In this document: positions 22,147 through 33,489 of the stretch, piece after piece
How the letters are laid out: each line of letters starts with the position of its first letter
Numbering within the stretch: position 1 is the stretch's first letter
Assembly: GCA_016748015.1 (NCBI GenBank)
Contig: JAAOMT010000135.1
Location: 1-64,000 of the forward strand
Reading direction: 5' to 3'
Source: Geosiphon pyriformis
Lineage: Eukaryota; Glomeromycota; Glomeromycetes; Archaeosporales; Geosiphonaceae
Length of the DNA stretch: 64,000 nt
The notes under the pieces: model-generated
What the model was told of the DNA's origin: nothing
The model's database searches: none
What the model saw: only the letters and a program-made list of their open reading frames with translations
Translations under genes and position numbers: made by a program

Positions 22147-23127
22147 CTATTAATTAACAGAAAAATTACCCTTATAATTCCTATAATTAATTAGTATATT
22201 AATATCATTTCAAATTATCATTTATTATTTAATCAATTATTACATATTACAATTCAATTAAATAATTCAATTAGTATAACAGAAAGTAGGATAATCAAAT
22301 TACACAATACCTTGAACTTTGTAACATTCAAAAATTCACCAAAATTTACAAAAATTCACCGAAATTTATAAAAAATTCACCGAAATTTGCCGAAATTATG
22401 AATAGTTCACCCAAATTAATCAATAGTTCAGCAAAATAACTTGTAGTTTATTAAAATGTATCTTTAATTTACCAAAAGTTGAGCAAAAAGAAAAAGTGCA
22501 AGTTCATAGACTAGTACTACAACAAGTTGTATAAAATAAAAGCTTTTTTCTTCAAGAAAATGTATCTTACATTAGATTTATCACTTAAAACCATTCCTAC
22601 ACACACAAAAAGAAATAAATATCAAATAATTTGATAAACCAAATTCTTTAATTATTGCACTTGGAAAATTCCCAAAACTCAACTAACGTTTTGAAATTGA
22701 TTAGCTACCAATTTCAGTAAACTGTTAGTGACTTCAGGCCTGGATAGAAAACGTTTCCCTTGATAAAATCCTATTTCTTTTATATTTCTTTTATTTTTCT
22801 TTTCTTTTCTTATTACAATCATTAAGGTAGCGTACAGACAAGATTTCTGTAGAAGAGTTGACTTTCACAGCAAAGTAACTACACATTTTTAGTGAGCTTC
22901 CAGATGAGCAATTTCTGAGAAAGAGTTGATGTTTACTACAACATAACTTCATAAAGTAACTGGCAAGGAATTGGTCATTCCACTTATAAGCCCAGCAGTT
23001 AAAATATAGAAGATAATTTGAAAATAAATTCAGTTATTAGAGGTTCAACTACTTCTAGAAAACGTGAATTTGCAACCAACAGATAGTTACAACATTCAAG
23101 AAAAGAGACCAAAAACCTTTGGTAACA
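22127..23127 (+). repeat. 3' LTR of A2
   Basis: TGTTACC...GGTAACA, 1001 bp. The repeat array at 22330-22405 is longer than in the 5' LTR (repeats of AAATTCACCGAAATTTA). The TATA-like box is near 22527. Followed by gcgt, the right half of the target duplication, and then by B2 gag. Confidence 0.92.
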
Positions 23128-23512
23128 GCGTTTGGGTGGGTGTTCCTAATTTTTGCTGATTTTCTTTGTAATTAATTTCTGAATTGTGGACGTGTTCTCT
23201 GGTGTTCTTTGTGGATATTAGATAATTTTTGTTGGCATATTGCTCAATTTCACAATGAATTTGAACAATAGTTGTGGCTAATGCTGTTGTTTTTTTTGTA
23301 GTAAATTGAGATAATTTTCTATATAATTGATGTTTTGTATCATTTGGTTCTTTTTTCCTTTTTATGTAATAATTTATTCTGGCATTAATATAATAAGTGA
23401 AAGCAGATTCTGTTGGACAACACCTTTTTGGCAATTTAAGATCATTTTGATTTTGTGTGTAAATAACATGGCAGAATTTAAGAACAGTAAGGGTAGGGAT
23501 TTTTGTTACCAC
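23128..23512 (-). pseudogene. gag of B2, N-terminal part
   Basis: Minus-strand frame of about 128 codons that continues at 13201 on the other side of A2. It resembles the A2 gag start (VTxxPTxTxLKxxxxxYT pattern). The ATG is not clear: the frame is open upstream with a GTG at 23510-23512, so I do not fix the start. The 5' leader runs from here to the primer-binding site. Confidence 0.72.
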
Positions 23513-23575
23513 TTTTGTTTCTTCCTTTTTAGCAATTAATTATTGTTAATTATTATTTTCTTTTTGATTTTCTTT

Positions 23576-23592
23576 CCTCATAGGGTTTACCA
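23576..23592 (-). promoter_or_regulatory. primer-binding site of B2
   Basis: Two bases inside the 5' LTR, the minus strand reads TGGTAAACCCTATGAGG, implying a tRNA 3' end ...AGGGTTTACCA. It differs from the A and C sites after TGGT. Confidence 0.65.
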
Positions 23593-23594
23593 AA

Positions 23595-24438
23595 TGTTAT
23601 GGAGGTGTTTTCTTGGTATATTTTAATTGTTGATCTTCTGTTTTAATTGCAATCAGTCTCTTGTAAGTTTTTCAATTTTATGTGTTGGATATTAATGATA
23701 ATGTACTGAAGGTTTTCTCTTGATGTTGTGATGTAAGTCTTTTCTTTAATTCTAGTTGTTTTTGTATGTTGTGTACTCCTTTCCAAAGACTAATCTGAAA
23801 TCTACTTGCTGTTTGGGGTCTTCTTTGAGGCTATTCTTACAATTGTCTGATGTGTTTCTCTAATCTAAAAACACGAAATATTAATGGCCTTTTCGCAATT
23901 TTTCTAAGTATATAATAAAGCTTTTTCAATTTAATTAGTAACCATGTAAATAATCTTGATCAGAAATTATTCTTCCAAAGAGTTCAGAGATGGAATGATA
24001 GTTTCATTCGCTAGAAAGGGTATGTAAATTCTATTGTTAATCTCATAATTGTGATGTTTATTTAATTTATTATTATTTTTTTATTAATTATTTTTAAATA
24101 AGATTTTATTTAGATATTTGTTGTTTTTAGTTGAAGCTTGTTTGATTCTTCATCATTAAAACTATTGTATATATATATAATTATTGTTTTACAAAATAAT
24201 GTCTTGTAATACTCTATTTCTATTATTTCTAAATAGTGCTTGCTGCTATTGTAAAATAGTGCTTGCTGCTTTTGCACAATAGTGCTTGCTGCTATTGCAC
24301 AATAGTGCTTACTGCTATTGTAAAATAGTGCTTGCTGTTATTTGTAAATCATTTTTTTTTATAAATTGTTGCTGTGCTATTTCATAATTGGCTAATTTAT
24401 ATTATTTATAATTTCTATTAAATTCTTGAACTATAACA
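23595..24438 (-). repeat. 5' LTR of B2
   Basis: On the minus strand TGTTATAG...CATAACA, 844 bp, with five 23-bp units near 24233-24345 and the TATATATAA box near 24170. Flanked at 24439 by resumed C2 integrase. Confidence 0.9.
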
Positions 24439-24987
24439 CCATAAAACAAATAAAAAGATTCATAACTTGTTATATCATGATTCACAGTTTTATAAGCAAA
24501 CAAAGCTAAAAGCAGTATTTTGTTCCATAAGTTTGTTTTTACAAAGTTTTTCAACCAGTGTACTGAGAAAAGCTTTTTCTCTATTGAATAGAAGTTTTTT
24601 GGGGCAGTTATGATGACAAATAATATTATTATAAATAAAATTGGCTATTAAGACTGCTGTTTGGTCTGAAGTGGCTTTTGCTTCTATCTACTCTGTAAGA
24701 TAATTAGTAGCTATGATAATGTATCTGTTGCCATCAGGAGTTATTCTTAAAGACCCAACAACATTTATACCAATTATGTTAAATAATTGGCCAACAGAGA
24801 TTGAATAGATATCTTCTTTTCGATTGGATTTGCCTTTTTTTTGGCAAATGTTACAGGTTTTGATGTACTCAGCAATGTTTTTTTCTAAGGTAAACCAATA
24901 ATAACAAGTTAAGGTTTTCTGAATTGTTTTTGTTTTACCAAAGTGTTCTACTAATGGATCAGTATGTATATTGTATATTACAATTTC
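24439..24987 (-). pseudogene. integrase of C2, N-terminal and core part
   Basis: Minus-strand integrase fragment resuming after B2. It carries the zinc finger remains (CNICQKK; the His of NIHTDPLVEHF), GQLFNIIGINVV (first Asp changed to Asn), and ATNYLTE. It stops at about 24987, where L1 begins. The rest of C2 upstream is not in the window. Confidence 0.8.
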
Positions 24988-24989
24988 AA

Positions 24990-25262
24990 AAACTTTTTTT
25001 TTCTTTGTCTATTACTACATAATTTACTATGTTTCAAATTTAGAAAATTAGTTTTTTGCAAAGACACCTTTAATTATAGTATACTTTATTATTATAACAG
25101 GCTAGATACACTATTTTTGATTCATTGGTAAAAACATGAATAATTGTGTAAAAAAACTTTTTTTTTCTCTTTAACTGCTACTACACAATTTATTATGTCT
25201 CAAATTTGGAAAATAAGTTTTTTGCAAAGAAATCTTTAATTATAATATATTATTACTATTAT
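24990..25262 (+). repeat. imperfect tandem repeat at the 5' end of L1
   Basis: Two related units start at about 24991 and 25154 (offset about 163 bp); both run from AACTTTTTTTTT through TACTACA-AATTTA-TATGT-TCAAATTT to GTTTTTTGCAAAGA and TTTAATTATA. The arrangement resembles the monomer arrays that act as promoters in some LINEs. That role is inference. Confidence 0.75.
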
Positions 25263-25274
25263 AAGAGACTTAAA

Positions 25275-27163
25275 AGTGTCTGACAACAACACCAACAGTG
25301 AAGTGACACTAGTCACACAAAGAAGTACAAATGTAGAGACTATTGACTATAAAAACCAAGTGGAAGGAAACAAAGCTTCTACTACAGAAAAATAAATAAA
25401 TAATACAACTCTATGAAATTCAATAACTGTAGAAACTGCAAGACTTACTATACTTTCATTTAAATTTGAAACTGTCAATAAACTATTTGGAAGTGTAAAT
25501 ACAAGTAGTGGAGATAACATGCCTTTCAGAATAGCTAACACATTGAAAAAAACAGCTCTATATAGGTAAGCAGCAGACTTTTCTTCAACAACAGCCAACA
25601 GACTGGAGAAAAAAACCAACAAAAAATACAGACACATTGGAAGAATAAGTGTAAAAAATTTAACTGAAAGATTGAACCAAATGATTAAAGAAGACTTATC
25701 TAAAAACACAACTGTTCAAACCAACAATTTGTTTTGTAACCAATGTTTAACAAAGGAGAAAATAGCAACAAATTCTAAATGGAAGCTTAAATTAGTAAAA
25801 AAGAAGTCTCAAAGTCCCTAAAAAAAATAAATAAACCTTTAAAAATACCTATAGAGATAGTAAAAGAGCTGTGCAAATAGAAGCAGCTTTGAGAAAATGC
25901 AACCCTGATATTTTGGACAGGATCAATAGTAGAAAGTCTGTATTAAAAATTGAGAAGCAAATAGACAATCCATTCATTGCAAACAAAAATAAAACTGATT
26001 TGGATGACACTATAGAAAACATGGAAAACTCTGAATTGGGCCTATTAAGCAGAATGGTAAGTCTGAATTTGGGCCAATATAATAGTAAATCACTTGACAA
26101 AAAATCCATGTTTGTGAACCCAAACCATAAAGAAGAATAGAAAACTGTAGTCCATGAAACCAAAAGACATGTGTTTTTTGTACAGGTATTAGATATACTA
26201 GAAAAAATCATGAGAAAAAAAGTAAGATAAATTTACAATCTTTTGGGAAATGTCAGTTACCTCTTGGAGACTGTAATGGTGAAAAACCAAAAAATCCGAG
26301 TGGATTTCTCCCAAGTAACTAGAAAAGATCAAGTCAGAGAAATTCTAACAAGTAAGGCAATTGAATTATTCTTAATGGCTACTAATGGCATTACCAATCA
26401 GATGGCTGGCCAAAAAAAAGTTCTGATGAGAAATATTTTTTTAGGCATCTCAAACAAAGAAGTAGGAGCTGCTATGAAAAAATTTGATAAAATAAAAAAA
26501 ATTCAAATTAAAGTGACTGGAAAATAGCAATTAGCAGTGATTGAATATAGCAACCAAGAAGAGGCAACCAGAACTGTAAACCAATGGTCAACTATGATCA
26601 GAAAAGATACAGTTAGAATTTACCCAATAATTAAAACCCAAAAGATTATTAAACAGAGAAAAATCTGGGAAGCCAAACTAATAGATTTGCTACAAAACTA
26701 TACTGAGCACCACTTTGGATCAGATCAAAGTTTGATCTTGCTTCATTTTAAGAACCAGCAAGAACTACACAAGAATGAGTTGTGCTTACATAGAATTTAA
26801 CAGTAAAACTAGTTGCAACAATGCTACCAAAAAGCTCTTGGTAATTGGAGATACACTGGTATACTGGATGTCTACTAATGTCAAAGAGTGCCATTTTTGT
26901 TACCAGATAGTGCATTTGGTCTCCAAATGTCCAATTCTACATAAGAAAAAAGAGGGAGATACCAAAAAAGTTACCAACAATATTAGATTGGCAAAACTGT
27001 ATATTAGGAGGAATGTTTTAAAGAAAACTGTCAAGGTCTTTGGTGGAAAATTATATGCCAAAATGGTTGTACTCAAACTGTCCCATAATTTGACCAACAC
27101 AAATTCAAACAAATTTCAAAAATCTGGTACACAAGTAAACAATAAAAAAAACCAACCAAAATA
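25275..27163 (+). pseudogene. ORF1 protein of L1 (RRM-like and CCHC)
   Basis: Pieces are open at 25871-26140, 26243-26527, 26537-26800 and 26775-27164, with frame changes between them. The segment 26420-26640 (VLMRNIFLGISNKEVGAAM ... QLAVIEYSNQEEATR ... RKDTVRIYPI) has the shape of an RRM fold and matches the ORF1-only copies H1-H3 (VVNFKDSSSA ... VRKDSVRILPI). The CCHC knuckle C-HF-C-YQIV-H-LVSK-C is at 26889-26930. A coiled-coil-like stretch follows at 27180-27520. ORF1 proteins bind LINE RNA and chaperone reverse transcription. Confidence 0.75.
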
Positions 27164-27589
27164 AGGGGTCAACTAATCATGAAAGACTGAAATTGATGAG
27201 TTGAGACAGCAGATTAATAAAATGGCTAAATTACTGAGTGCAGTAACTGCCAAATTTGAAGGAACAGTAGAAAAAAAAAAGATGTAATAGTTACTCAACA
27301 GCAAAGTTACATTTCAAAAGAAAAAAAAAAGATAAAAAATAGATTATCAAACCAGAATACTATATCTAAGTCTAACTTGATAGAAAAAAAAAAGACATAC
27401 AACCCAGAAATAGAAATCAATAAAATTAAAAAAACATTGGAACTTATTCTGAAGTTACTAAAGCAAGTAAAAAAACAGGATAACTGGAGCAGTCCTACTG
27501 TTGGAAAATCTAAATCTATGAAAACAGATAATGTGTAGCACATCTGATTCCAACACAAAACAGAACTACTTTAATAACAATACTTGAAA

Positions 27590-28310
27590 AATTGGTACTA
27601 TTAATGTTAAAAGACTTAATAATTCTGATAAAGCTAAAGAGGTACTACAATAGATTATTAAAAAACAATTTGACTTTGTAATTATTACAGAAACTAAACT
27701 GATTCCACCCAAAAAAAAGAGTGTATTTTTGGCTTAAATAAATATCATGCCTTTTAGAAGTCAAGTGCTAAGAAACAAATAAGAACTGGAATTGGTATAT
27801 TGGTAAAAAAATGTTGGATGTATTATGTAGAAACAATCAGGGAATACCATAAAAGACTGTTATATTTGGTGTTAAAATTTAAAGATAGAATTAGTATGCA
27901 TATAGTTGGGCTGTATATGCCTGTTTCCAAATCATCTATTGAGAAAACAGTAGTTAAAGAAATCAAAAAACTGCTGGGAAACATTGTGCAAAACAAAGAG
28001 ATAATTATAGTAGCAGACAATTTGAATAAAGATCTAACATCCAAATCACTTGAAGAAATATTTGCTACAAACAGGGTCAAAGCATATCCCACTGTTACAA
28101 TATTACAACAGATGAATTTGGTAGATATACATGGAGTATATACAACAAACAATTCAAAAAGGCATGGATGTCAAATAGAATACAAAAAAAATTAGACTAT
28201 GTGTTTACTGATGCAGTTACAGTTTCACTAATTATAAATATTGGGGTAATTGATGTTAATAAATCATTTAGCACTGATCACAAAACAATGGTAATAATTA
28301 TTTAATTTGA
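27590..28310 (+). pseudogene. ORF2 endonuclease (APE type) of L1
   Basis: Begins IGTINVKRLNNSDKAKEVL and VIITETKL (catalytic Glu region TETKL of APE endonucleases), then HIVGLYMPVS and IIIVADNLNKD in place of the usual GDFN motif, and IDYVFTDA ... SFSTDHKTM (the catalytic SDH motif as STDH). Several stops and a frame change interrupt it. It would nick target DNA to prime reverse transcription; this copy cannot be active. Confidence 0.75.
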
Positions 28311-28379
28311 CAAGATCTTGGCAGGCACTAAGAAATCAAGATCTGAAAGAAAAAAGTGTAGTACAACTATGATTGATAT

Positions 28380-29405
28380 TAAAAAAGCATTTGGGGTGCA
28401 ATAAGAGACTTATATAAGAGAACTAATTAATTAACAGATGAAGCACATAGAAAATCAATAGATAACAGCAATAATAATCTAAACCAAATGTGGTTTACAA
28501 TCAAAGAAACTGTGTTACAAGCTGCTGATTGCCTACTAAAAAGGAAAGTAGAAGCCCAATCTGTACACACAAAAAAAGAATGCATGAATTACAAGCTTCT
28601 TAAGATTGTTGCTAATATAATTAAACAAATAAGAGTAAATAATACAGATATCTATGATAACAATATTATACAGCTGTTGGCTAAATGGAAACAGTTGAAA
28701 CCTAAAACAGTAAATGCATATCTAATAACTTTTCTAACAGACAAGCTTATTATAGAATTACTTAGCATCAAGAAAAAATATAAATTAATACTGTACACTA
28801 GAATTAGGCTACAACAGCAGAGACAGATTGTAGAAAATATCATCAAAAGACAAAAAAACTTTAAATTAAACAAAGGAACAATGATTAAAAGCATTCTGAA
28901 CAGAAAAAGACAAAAAATAGTACTAAACCATGTTATTAAAGAAGGCAAATTTCATGATAATCCTAATGAAATCAAAAAGCTAATAAACAAAAAAGCTCAA
29001 GAGTAAACTAGAACAAAAATTCTTGAATCTGAACTATGAAAATGTTGGGAACACAGATTTAAGCCAATTAAAAGCATTTCAGACTATGTCTTTAATGATG
29101 TAATGACTGAAATAACAAATAAAAATTTGAACACATATTGAGCCACACATCCCATAACAAAGCTTCTGGCTCATTAGGCATTCAAGCTGAACTCTAAAGG
29201 AAGGCTGGGCCTAATACCAAGTCTAAACTAAAAACATTGCTTAATGCTTGCATAGAAGCAGCAAACATGCCAGAGAAGTAGAGAATAACACAAGTAATAT
29301 TGATTCCAAAGTCAAAAAAATAGGATGGCAATATTGATATTACCAGATAAATCACACTCATTGAAAGTACTAGAAAAATTTTAACAAAGATTCTAACTAC
29401 AAGAA
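28380..29405 (+). pseudogene. ORF2 linker and N-terminal RT of L1
   Basis: The 28488-29006 stretch (172 codons) is the Lys-rich linker typical between endonuclease and RT of LINEs. RT motifs begin at about 29160: ASGSLGIQAEL, then VILIPKSKK and ITLIESTRKILTKILTTR, which correspond to RT motifs 0-2. The fingers are followed directly by the C3 LTR, so the palm with the catalytic Asp pair is missing here. Confidence 0.78.
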
Positions 29406-29408
29406 TAT

Positions 29409-30120
29409 TGTTATAGTAGAAACTTATACTTCTTATTAATTATCACATGTATTAGCCACTGATGTCATATAATTAGCCACTTTATTTTTAGAAAGTGATC
29501 ATTGACCTAATTAATGATCTAACCATTAACTTGATTATTGATCTGATTATTGATCTGATTAATAACCTGATCATTGACCTAATTATTGATTTTTTTTTAT
29601 AGCTATATAAGCAATGAATTTTTTAGCTGTAAAAAAGCATATCAGAAATCAAAAAAATAAAATAAATAAAATAACAACTTTCATCTCAATTCTTCTCTTA
29701 TTGCTAATTTTTTTTTCCCTACTTTCAAGTATCTGAACATTTAGGGATAAAAAATTATTTGTTGGTTATTTTTTACCTTTTTCCTAAAATATATAATTGC
29801 AATATTTGAAAATTATTAAATAAAATGTGACTAAAAAGTATATTTAATACCTAATATTGAATTTTAAGAGTACTAATGTAAGACATAGAATTATACCAGA
29901 CATGATTATTTGTTAACAGTATAAACTATCTCTCTATCTTCAAATTCTCCAGTTATCTTTTGAAAAGTATAGTGACTAAGATATTTTATGAGACTGATTT
30001 CGCACATTGAATCCTTATTCATTCAATTCACTCCTTAAAGTTGAAATTTTTTTGATTTCTATCACTCTATAATCCTGTTCTTCCTTGCTATTCATTAGCT
30101 TGTTACTCCAACCCATAACA
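29409..30120 (+). repeat. 5' LTR of C3
   Basis: TGTTATAGTAG...CCATAACA, 712 bp. U3 shows ATTAGCCACTGATGTCATAT-AATTAGCCACT near 29453-29482, eight 12-bp units (29499-29594 or so) and the TATATAAGC box near 29605. The primer-binding site follows from 30126 in a mutated form (TAGTGCTCTCTGTA). Confidence 0.9.
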
Positions 30121-30173
30121 TAAAAATAGTGCTCTCTGTAAAATTGTCAAAATCTACTTTTGTTTTTTATTGT

Positions 30174-31711
30174 ATGGATAATTATTTATACTTGCCACAA
30201 CAATCAGAAAAACACTTTGAAACACACAACAAAAACAATCTAGACTTTATTAAACTCAATTCTTTGCACTTCTGCTTGATTTGCTTCCCTATTGATGAAC
30301 AATCCAGTAGACAATTCCAAGATTTTTGAAACTGGTTTCTAAACAAACATTTAGCTGAAACTTACACAGTCTATACAACTTACTACTTTGACCAAGCTTA
30401 TCTTGAAGACAACTTTGAAGAAAAAAACAACAGCATTAACCAACTTTTATATTCAACAATCTTTAAACAACAGTCTTCTGATTTCGAATATTTGAATCAT
30501 CAAATCCACATCTGAATTGCTGCCCATCAATTAGTTGAGACTCTTCTTGAAACAAAAGAAGAAAGCTATCAAACTGCTTCTGTTTTTGATCTCTTTTCAA
30601 GTGAATCAGAACATTTTACACAAACAATTACTCTTAAACCAATGGCTAATGACCCCATGCAAGCAAATATTTTAGCTGCTCTCTAAGGTATACAAACTGC
30701 TTTAGAACAAAAAAACAACACTTCACTACTCTTATTTAGAGATGATGTACAAGATCCAATTAAATAGTTGGACAATTTTGAGAGAACAGCTATTACCAAC
30801 CAATATAACACTGAATACAAGTTCCAAATTGTTGGTGGTTACTTTCAAGACTCTCCTGTTACTTGGTTCTCACAAAAAACCAATGCTGGTACTCACCAAA
30901 GAATTATTAGATGAACACCAACAAATGCTAAAGAAAAAAATATTTTTTTCACTACTTGCTTTGAAAATAAATTCAGAACTTACATCTTAATCTCTAAATG
31001 GTGCATGGAACTAAAAAGAAGAACCCAAGATCCCAGTAAAGTGGTAACTGAATATGCCAAAGCCATCAGAAAGTTAATTAAAAGAGTAGACTCTGGAAGA
31101 AACTGGACAGAAGAGCAAAAAATTTATTCTTTTATAAAAGGATTGAGAACAGATCTGTCATATGCTCTTTGGCCTCTCCTGGTTTTAAAAAATAATCCCA
31201 CAATGAATATAGCTATTGAACTTGCCCAGAGAATAGAAGATGTACCTGGGATCTACCCTTCTAGTTTTTGCTTCTGCTCCTGTTATGGCTTCTGCTTCAC
31301 AAATGGCTGCTACTTTTTTTACCACCCAAACTCAAGATCCCAATAAACAGTTGATAGATAAACTTATAGCAAATTTTGCTTAATTATTAGAACCATTAGC
31401 CCAAGCAGTCAAAGACAACAAGCAACCACAAAAACTAAGATCTGAATCATGTTTTAATTAGCTTCAGCAGTCTTTTTACCAAAGACAGCAAAATTGTGGC
31501 CCACCTGTGTGCTACTGCTGTGGATTAACTGAACATTTTGCAAAAAATTGCAACAATTCTTTTTTGTCACCTTTAGCTCCTAAAAACAATGATAATTAAA
31601 ACAACAGAATTATCAACAACAATGTCTTTAATCAAAGACCCAATCATGTCAACATCAATTTCTTTGGAGAAGATCTCTTAGTTAAAACCATTGTTTATCA
31701 GCCTTTAAACT
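30174..31711 (+). pseudogene. gag of C3
   Basis: Starts at ATG 30174 (MDNYLYLPQQSEKHFE), as in C5 and C7. The capsid-like region includes KFQIVGGYFQDSPVTWF and KGLRTDLSYALWPLL. The knuckle is C-YC-C-GLTE-H-FAKN-C at 31510-31551. Against C5, stops at 30327 (Trp to TGA), near 30513 (Trp to TGA), 30686 (Gln to TAA), 30766 (Trp to TAG) and 30913 (Trp to TGA) are all explained by G-to-A or C-to-T changes; a deletion near 31240 shifts the frame before the knuckle. Confidence 0.85.
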
Positions 31712-31799
31712 AGTAAGCACACTTCCAAAAAGTGAGAGTGCAAGCCAACCAAAAAAAAACCTCTTTTATGCTTTTAATCTAACTAATAATGATTATGAC

Positions 31800-32088
31800 A
31801 TGGATGAACTAGCAATCAACACTTCTGAATTAACAAAAAAGAAAAAGAAAGCCAAGATTGATTTCATTTTGGATCTAAACAAAGCATTCAAATCAATTGC
31901 TAATAACAATAAACCACCAAAAGTTAAAGTTTTTAAAAATTTTCCAAAGTTGGAACCCCCAGAAATAGTACAAAAATTTGGTCACTATTCTGTTGTTAAA
32001 GATCTCATAGAAATTCCAGCACATATTACATTTGGCCAACTAATAACCCATCCACAATTCAGAAAAGATTTTCACAAATCATTAATAC
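31800..32088 (+). pseudogene. start of protease-polymerase ORF of C3
   Basis: Begins MDELAINTSELTKKKKKAK, the same start as in C4, C5 and C6, with a Lys-rich stretch and the conserved HITFGQLITHPQFRKDF segment. The active-site part of the protease is missing because C4 begins at 32089. The final residues to 32114 in this frame are LTR-coded. Confidence 0.82.
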
Positions 32089-32765
32089 TGTTACAGATTG
32101 GAGTAACAAGCTAATGGATAGCAAGGGAAAACAGGATTATAGAGTGATAAAAAAAATCAATGAAAATTCAACTTCAAAGAGTGAATTGAATAAGTATAGA
32201 TTCAATGTGTGAGATCAATCTCATAAAATATCTCAGTCACTATACTTTTCAAAAGATAACCAGAGAATTTGAAGATAAAGAAATAGTCTGTACTGTCAAC
32301 AAATAATCATGCATTGGTATAATTCTATGTCTTATGTTGGCACTCTTAGAATTCAATATCAAGTATCAAATGTACTCTTTAGTCATATTTTATTCAATAA
32401 TCTTCAAATGCTGCAATTACACATTTTAGGAAAAAAGTAAAAAATAACTAACAAGTAATCTTTTATCCCAAGATGTTCAGATACTTGAAAGTAGGAAAAG
32501 AGAAATTAGTGATAAAAGAATAATTGAGATGAAAGTTGTTATTTTATTTATTTGATTTATTTGATTTCCTTGATTTCTACATGCTTTTCTACAGCTAAAA
32601 GATTCATTGCTTATATAGCTATTAAAAGTGGTCAATGATCAGGTTAATGGTCAGGTCATTGATCAGGTCAATGATCTCTTTTTAAAAATAAAGTGGCTAA
32701 TTTATATGACATCAGTGGCTAATACATGTGATAATTAATAAAAAGTATAAGTTTCAACCATAATA
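32089..32765 (-). repeat. 3' LTR of C4
   Basis: TGTTACAGATTG...CAACCATAATA on the plus strand, 677 bp, with only four 12-bp units near 32633-32680. Left flank atac. Confidence 0.88.
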
Positions 32766-33480
32766 TTATCCTCTTCAAAGAGATTGAGCTCTGACGAAAT
32801 CAAGCTATTTATATTGTAATCTATTTGAAGAGTTTTATCTAACTCAAAGCTAACTAGTTTGTTGAAGTTTTTTGTGAATAGAGTATATAATACTTGAAGT
32901 GAAAAGAGTTTTGTATCCAAGAGACCAAATCTTTGTATTAGAGTTTTGGCTCTTTTAGTAATAGTTAAAACTCTTGAGACATCTAACTGTATAATGCCCA
33001 AAATTTCTGCCTGTATTTTTGAAGTTGTTTTCTTCATGAGTTTCATATTCTCTATGATTTTACCAAGATGACTATAGAGTTCTAATTGCCTTCTATATAA
33101 CAAGTTTTTGTTTATGAGTAAGATTTATTGGAATGTTTTTCCAATTGTGTTAGAAAGTGGGAGTATAGCTGCTGTTATACTTTCTAATAGATACTTATCT
33201 ATTTTACTACCAATTTTTTTTCTTCTGATAATGGTTTTTTTTGGTCTAATAATAGTATGTGTTCTACTATTATCAGTTATGATGGTTTGTTTTCTAATAG
33301 TCAAAGTAGCATTTGGATAGTTCTTGATCTAATACTCATAGAGAGTATAGAAGACATTTTGAATGTTTTGATTCAGAAAATAATTGTTCATGTCAATTGA
33401 AGATACATCTGTTTTGGGAATAGTGCATTTATTTATACTTGATTTTTGCTAATTATTTGAGTCAGTATTACCACAACAGA
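32735..33480 (-). pseudogene. ORF3 of C4, unknown product
   Basis: Open over 32735-33103 through the point where C2 and C5 carry TGA (here CAG, Gln), which shows that the source frame was open there. The upstream part has stops. Homologous to ORF3 in C2, C5 and C6. It ends ...ISSELNLFEEDNIMVETYTFY in two pieces of which the last is coded by the LTR start. Confidence 0.65.
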
Positions 33481-33489
33481 CAACCAATT

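Larger units (their letters stand above)
13202..23127 (+). mobile_element. Ty3-type retrotransposon A2 with dUTPase domain, both LTRs present
   Basis: A 9.9-kb element with a 974-bp 5' LTR, primer-binding site, gag, protease, Cys-rich region, dUTPase, RT, RNase H, integrase, ORF3, polypurine tract and a 1.0-kb 3' LTR. Its flanks, gcat (13198-13201) and gcgt (23128-23131), fit a 4-bp target duplication with one transition; the B2 gag frame continues across the element. It is the only copy of family A with its polymerase region in the window. It is not intact: it has a frameshift in gag and many stops. Confidence 0.94.
8496..24438 (-). mobile_element. Ty3-type retrotransposon B2, internally deleted, interrupted by A2
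   Basis: A minus-strand element with both LTRs (3' 8496-9361, 5' 23595-24438), inserted in the integrase gene of C2 with an imperfect 4-bp target duplication (ctat/ccat). A2 (13202-23127) sits in its gag. Without A2 its internal region is only about 4.3 kb, because protease, RT and RNase H are absent: gag is followed directly by the integrase N-terminus. It could move only with proteins supplied in trans. Confidence 0.9.
24988..29408 (+). mobile_element. LINE (non-LTR retrotransposon) L1, 3' part cut off by C3
   Basis: Plus-strand LINE inserted in C2 integrase. Order: two tandem 5' units, ORF1 with RRM-like fold and CCHC, ORF2 with endonuclease, linker and the start of RT. It breaks off inside RT at 29408 where the C3 LTR begins. 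The remaining RT and 3' end should appear to the right of the window. It is old: all frames carry stops. Confidence 0.85.
29409..32088 (+). mobile_element. Ty3-type retrotransposon C3, 5' part
   Basis: Plus-strand family C element inserted in L1 RT after atat. Holds the 5' LTR, primer-binding site, gag and the start of protease. It is cut at 32088 by the minus-strand element C4. The rest (RT to 3' LTR) should follow C4 but is not in the window. Confidence 0.9.
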
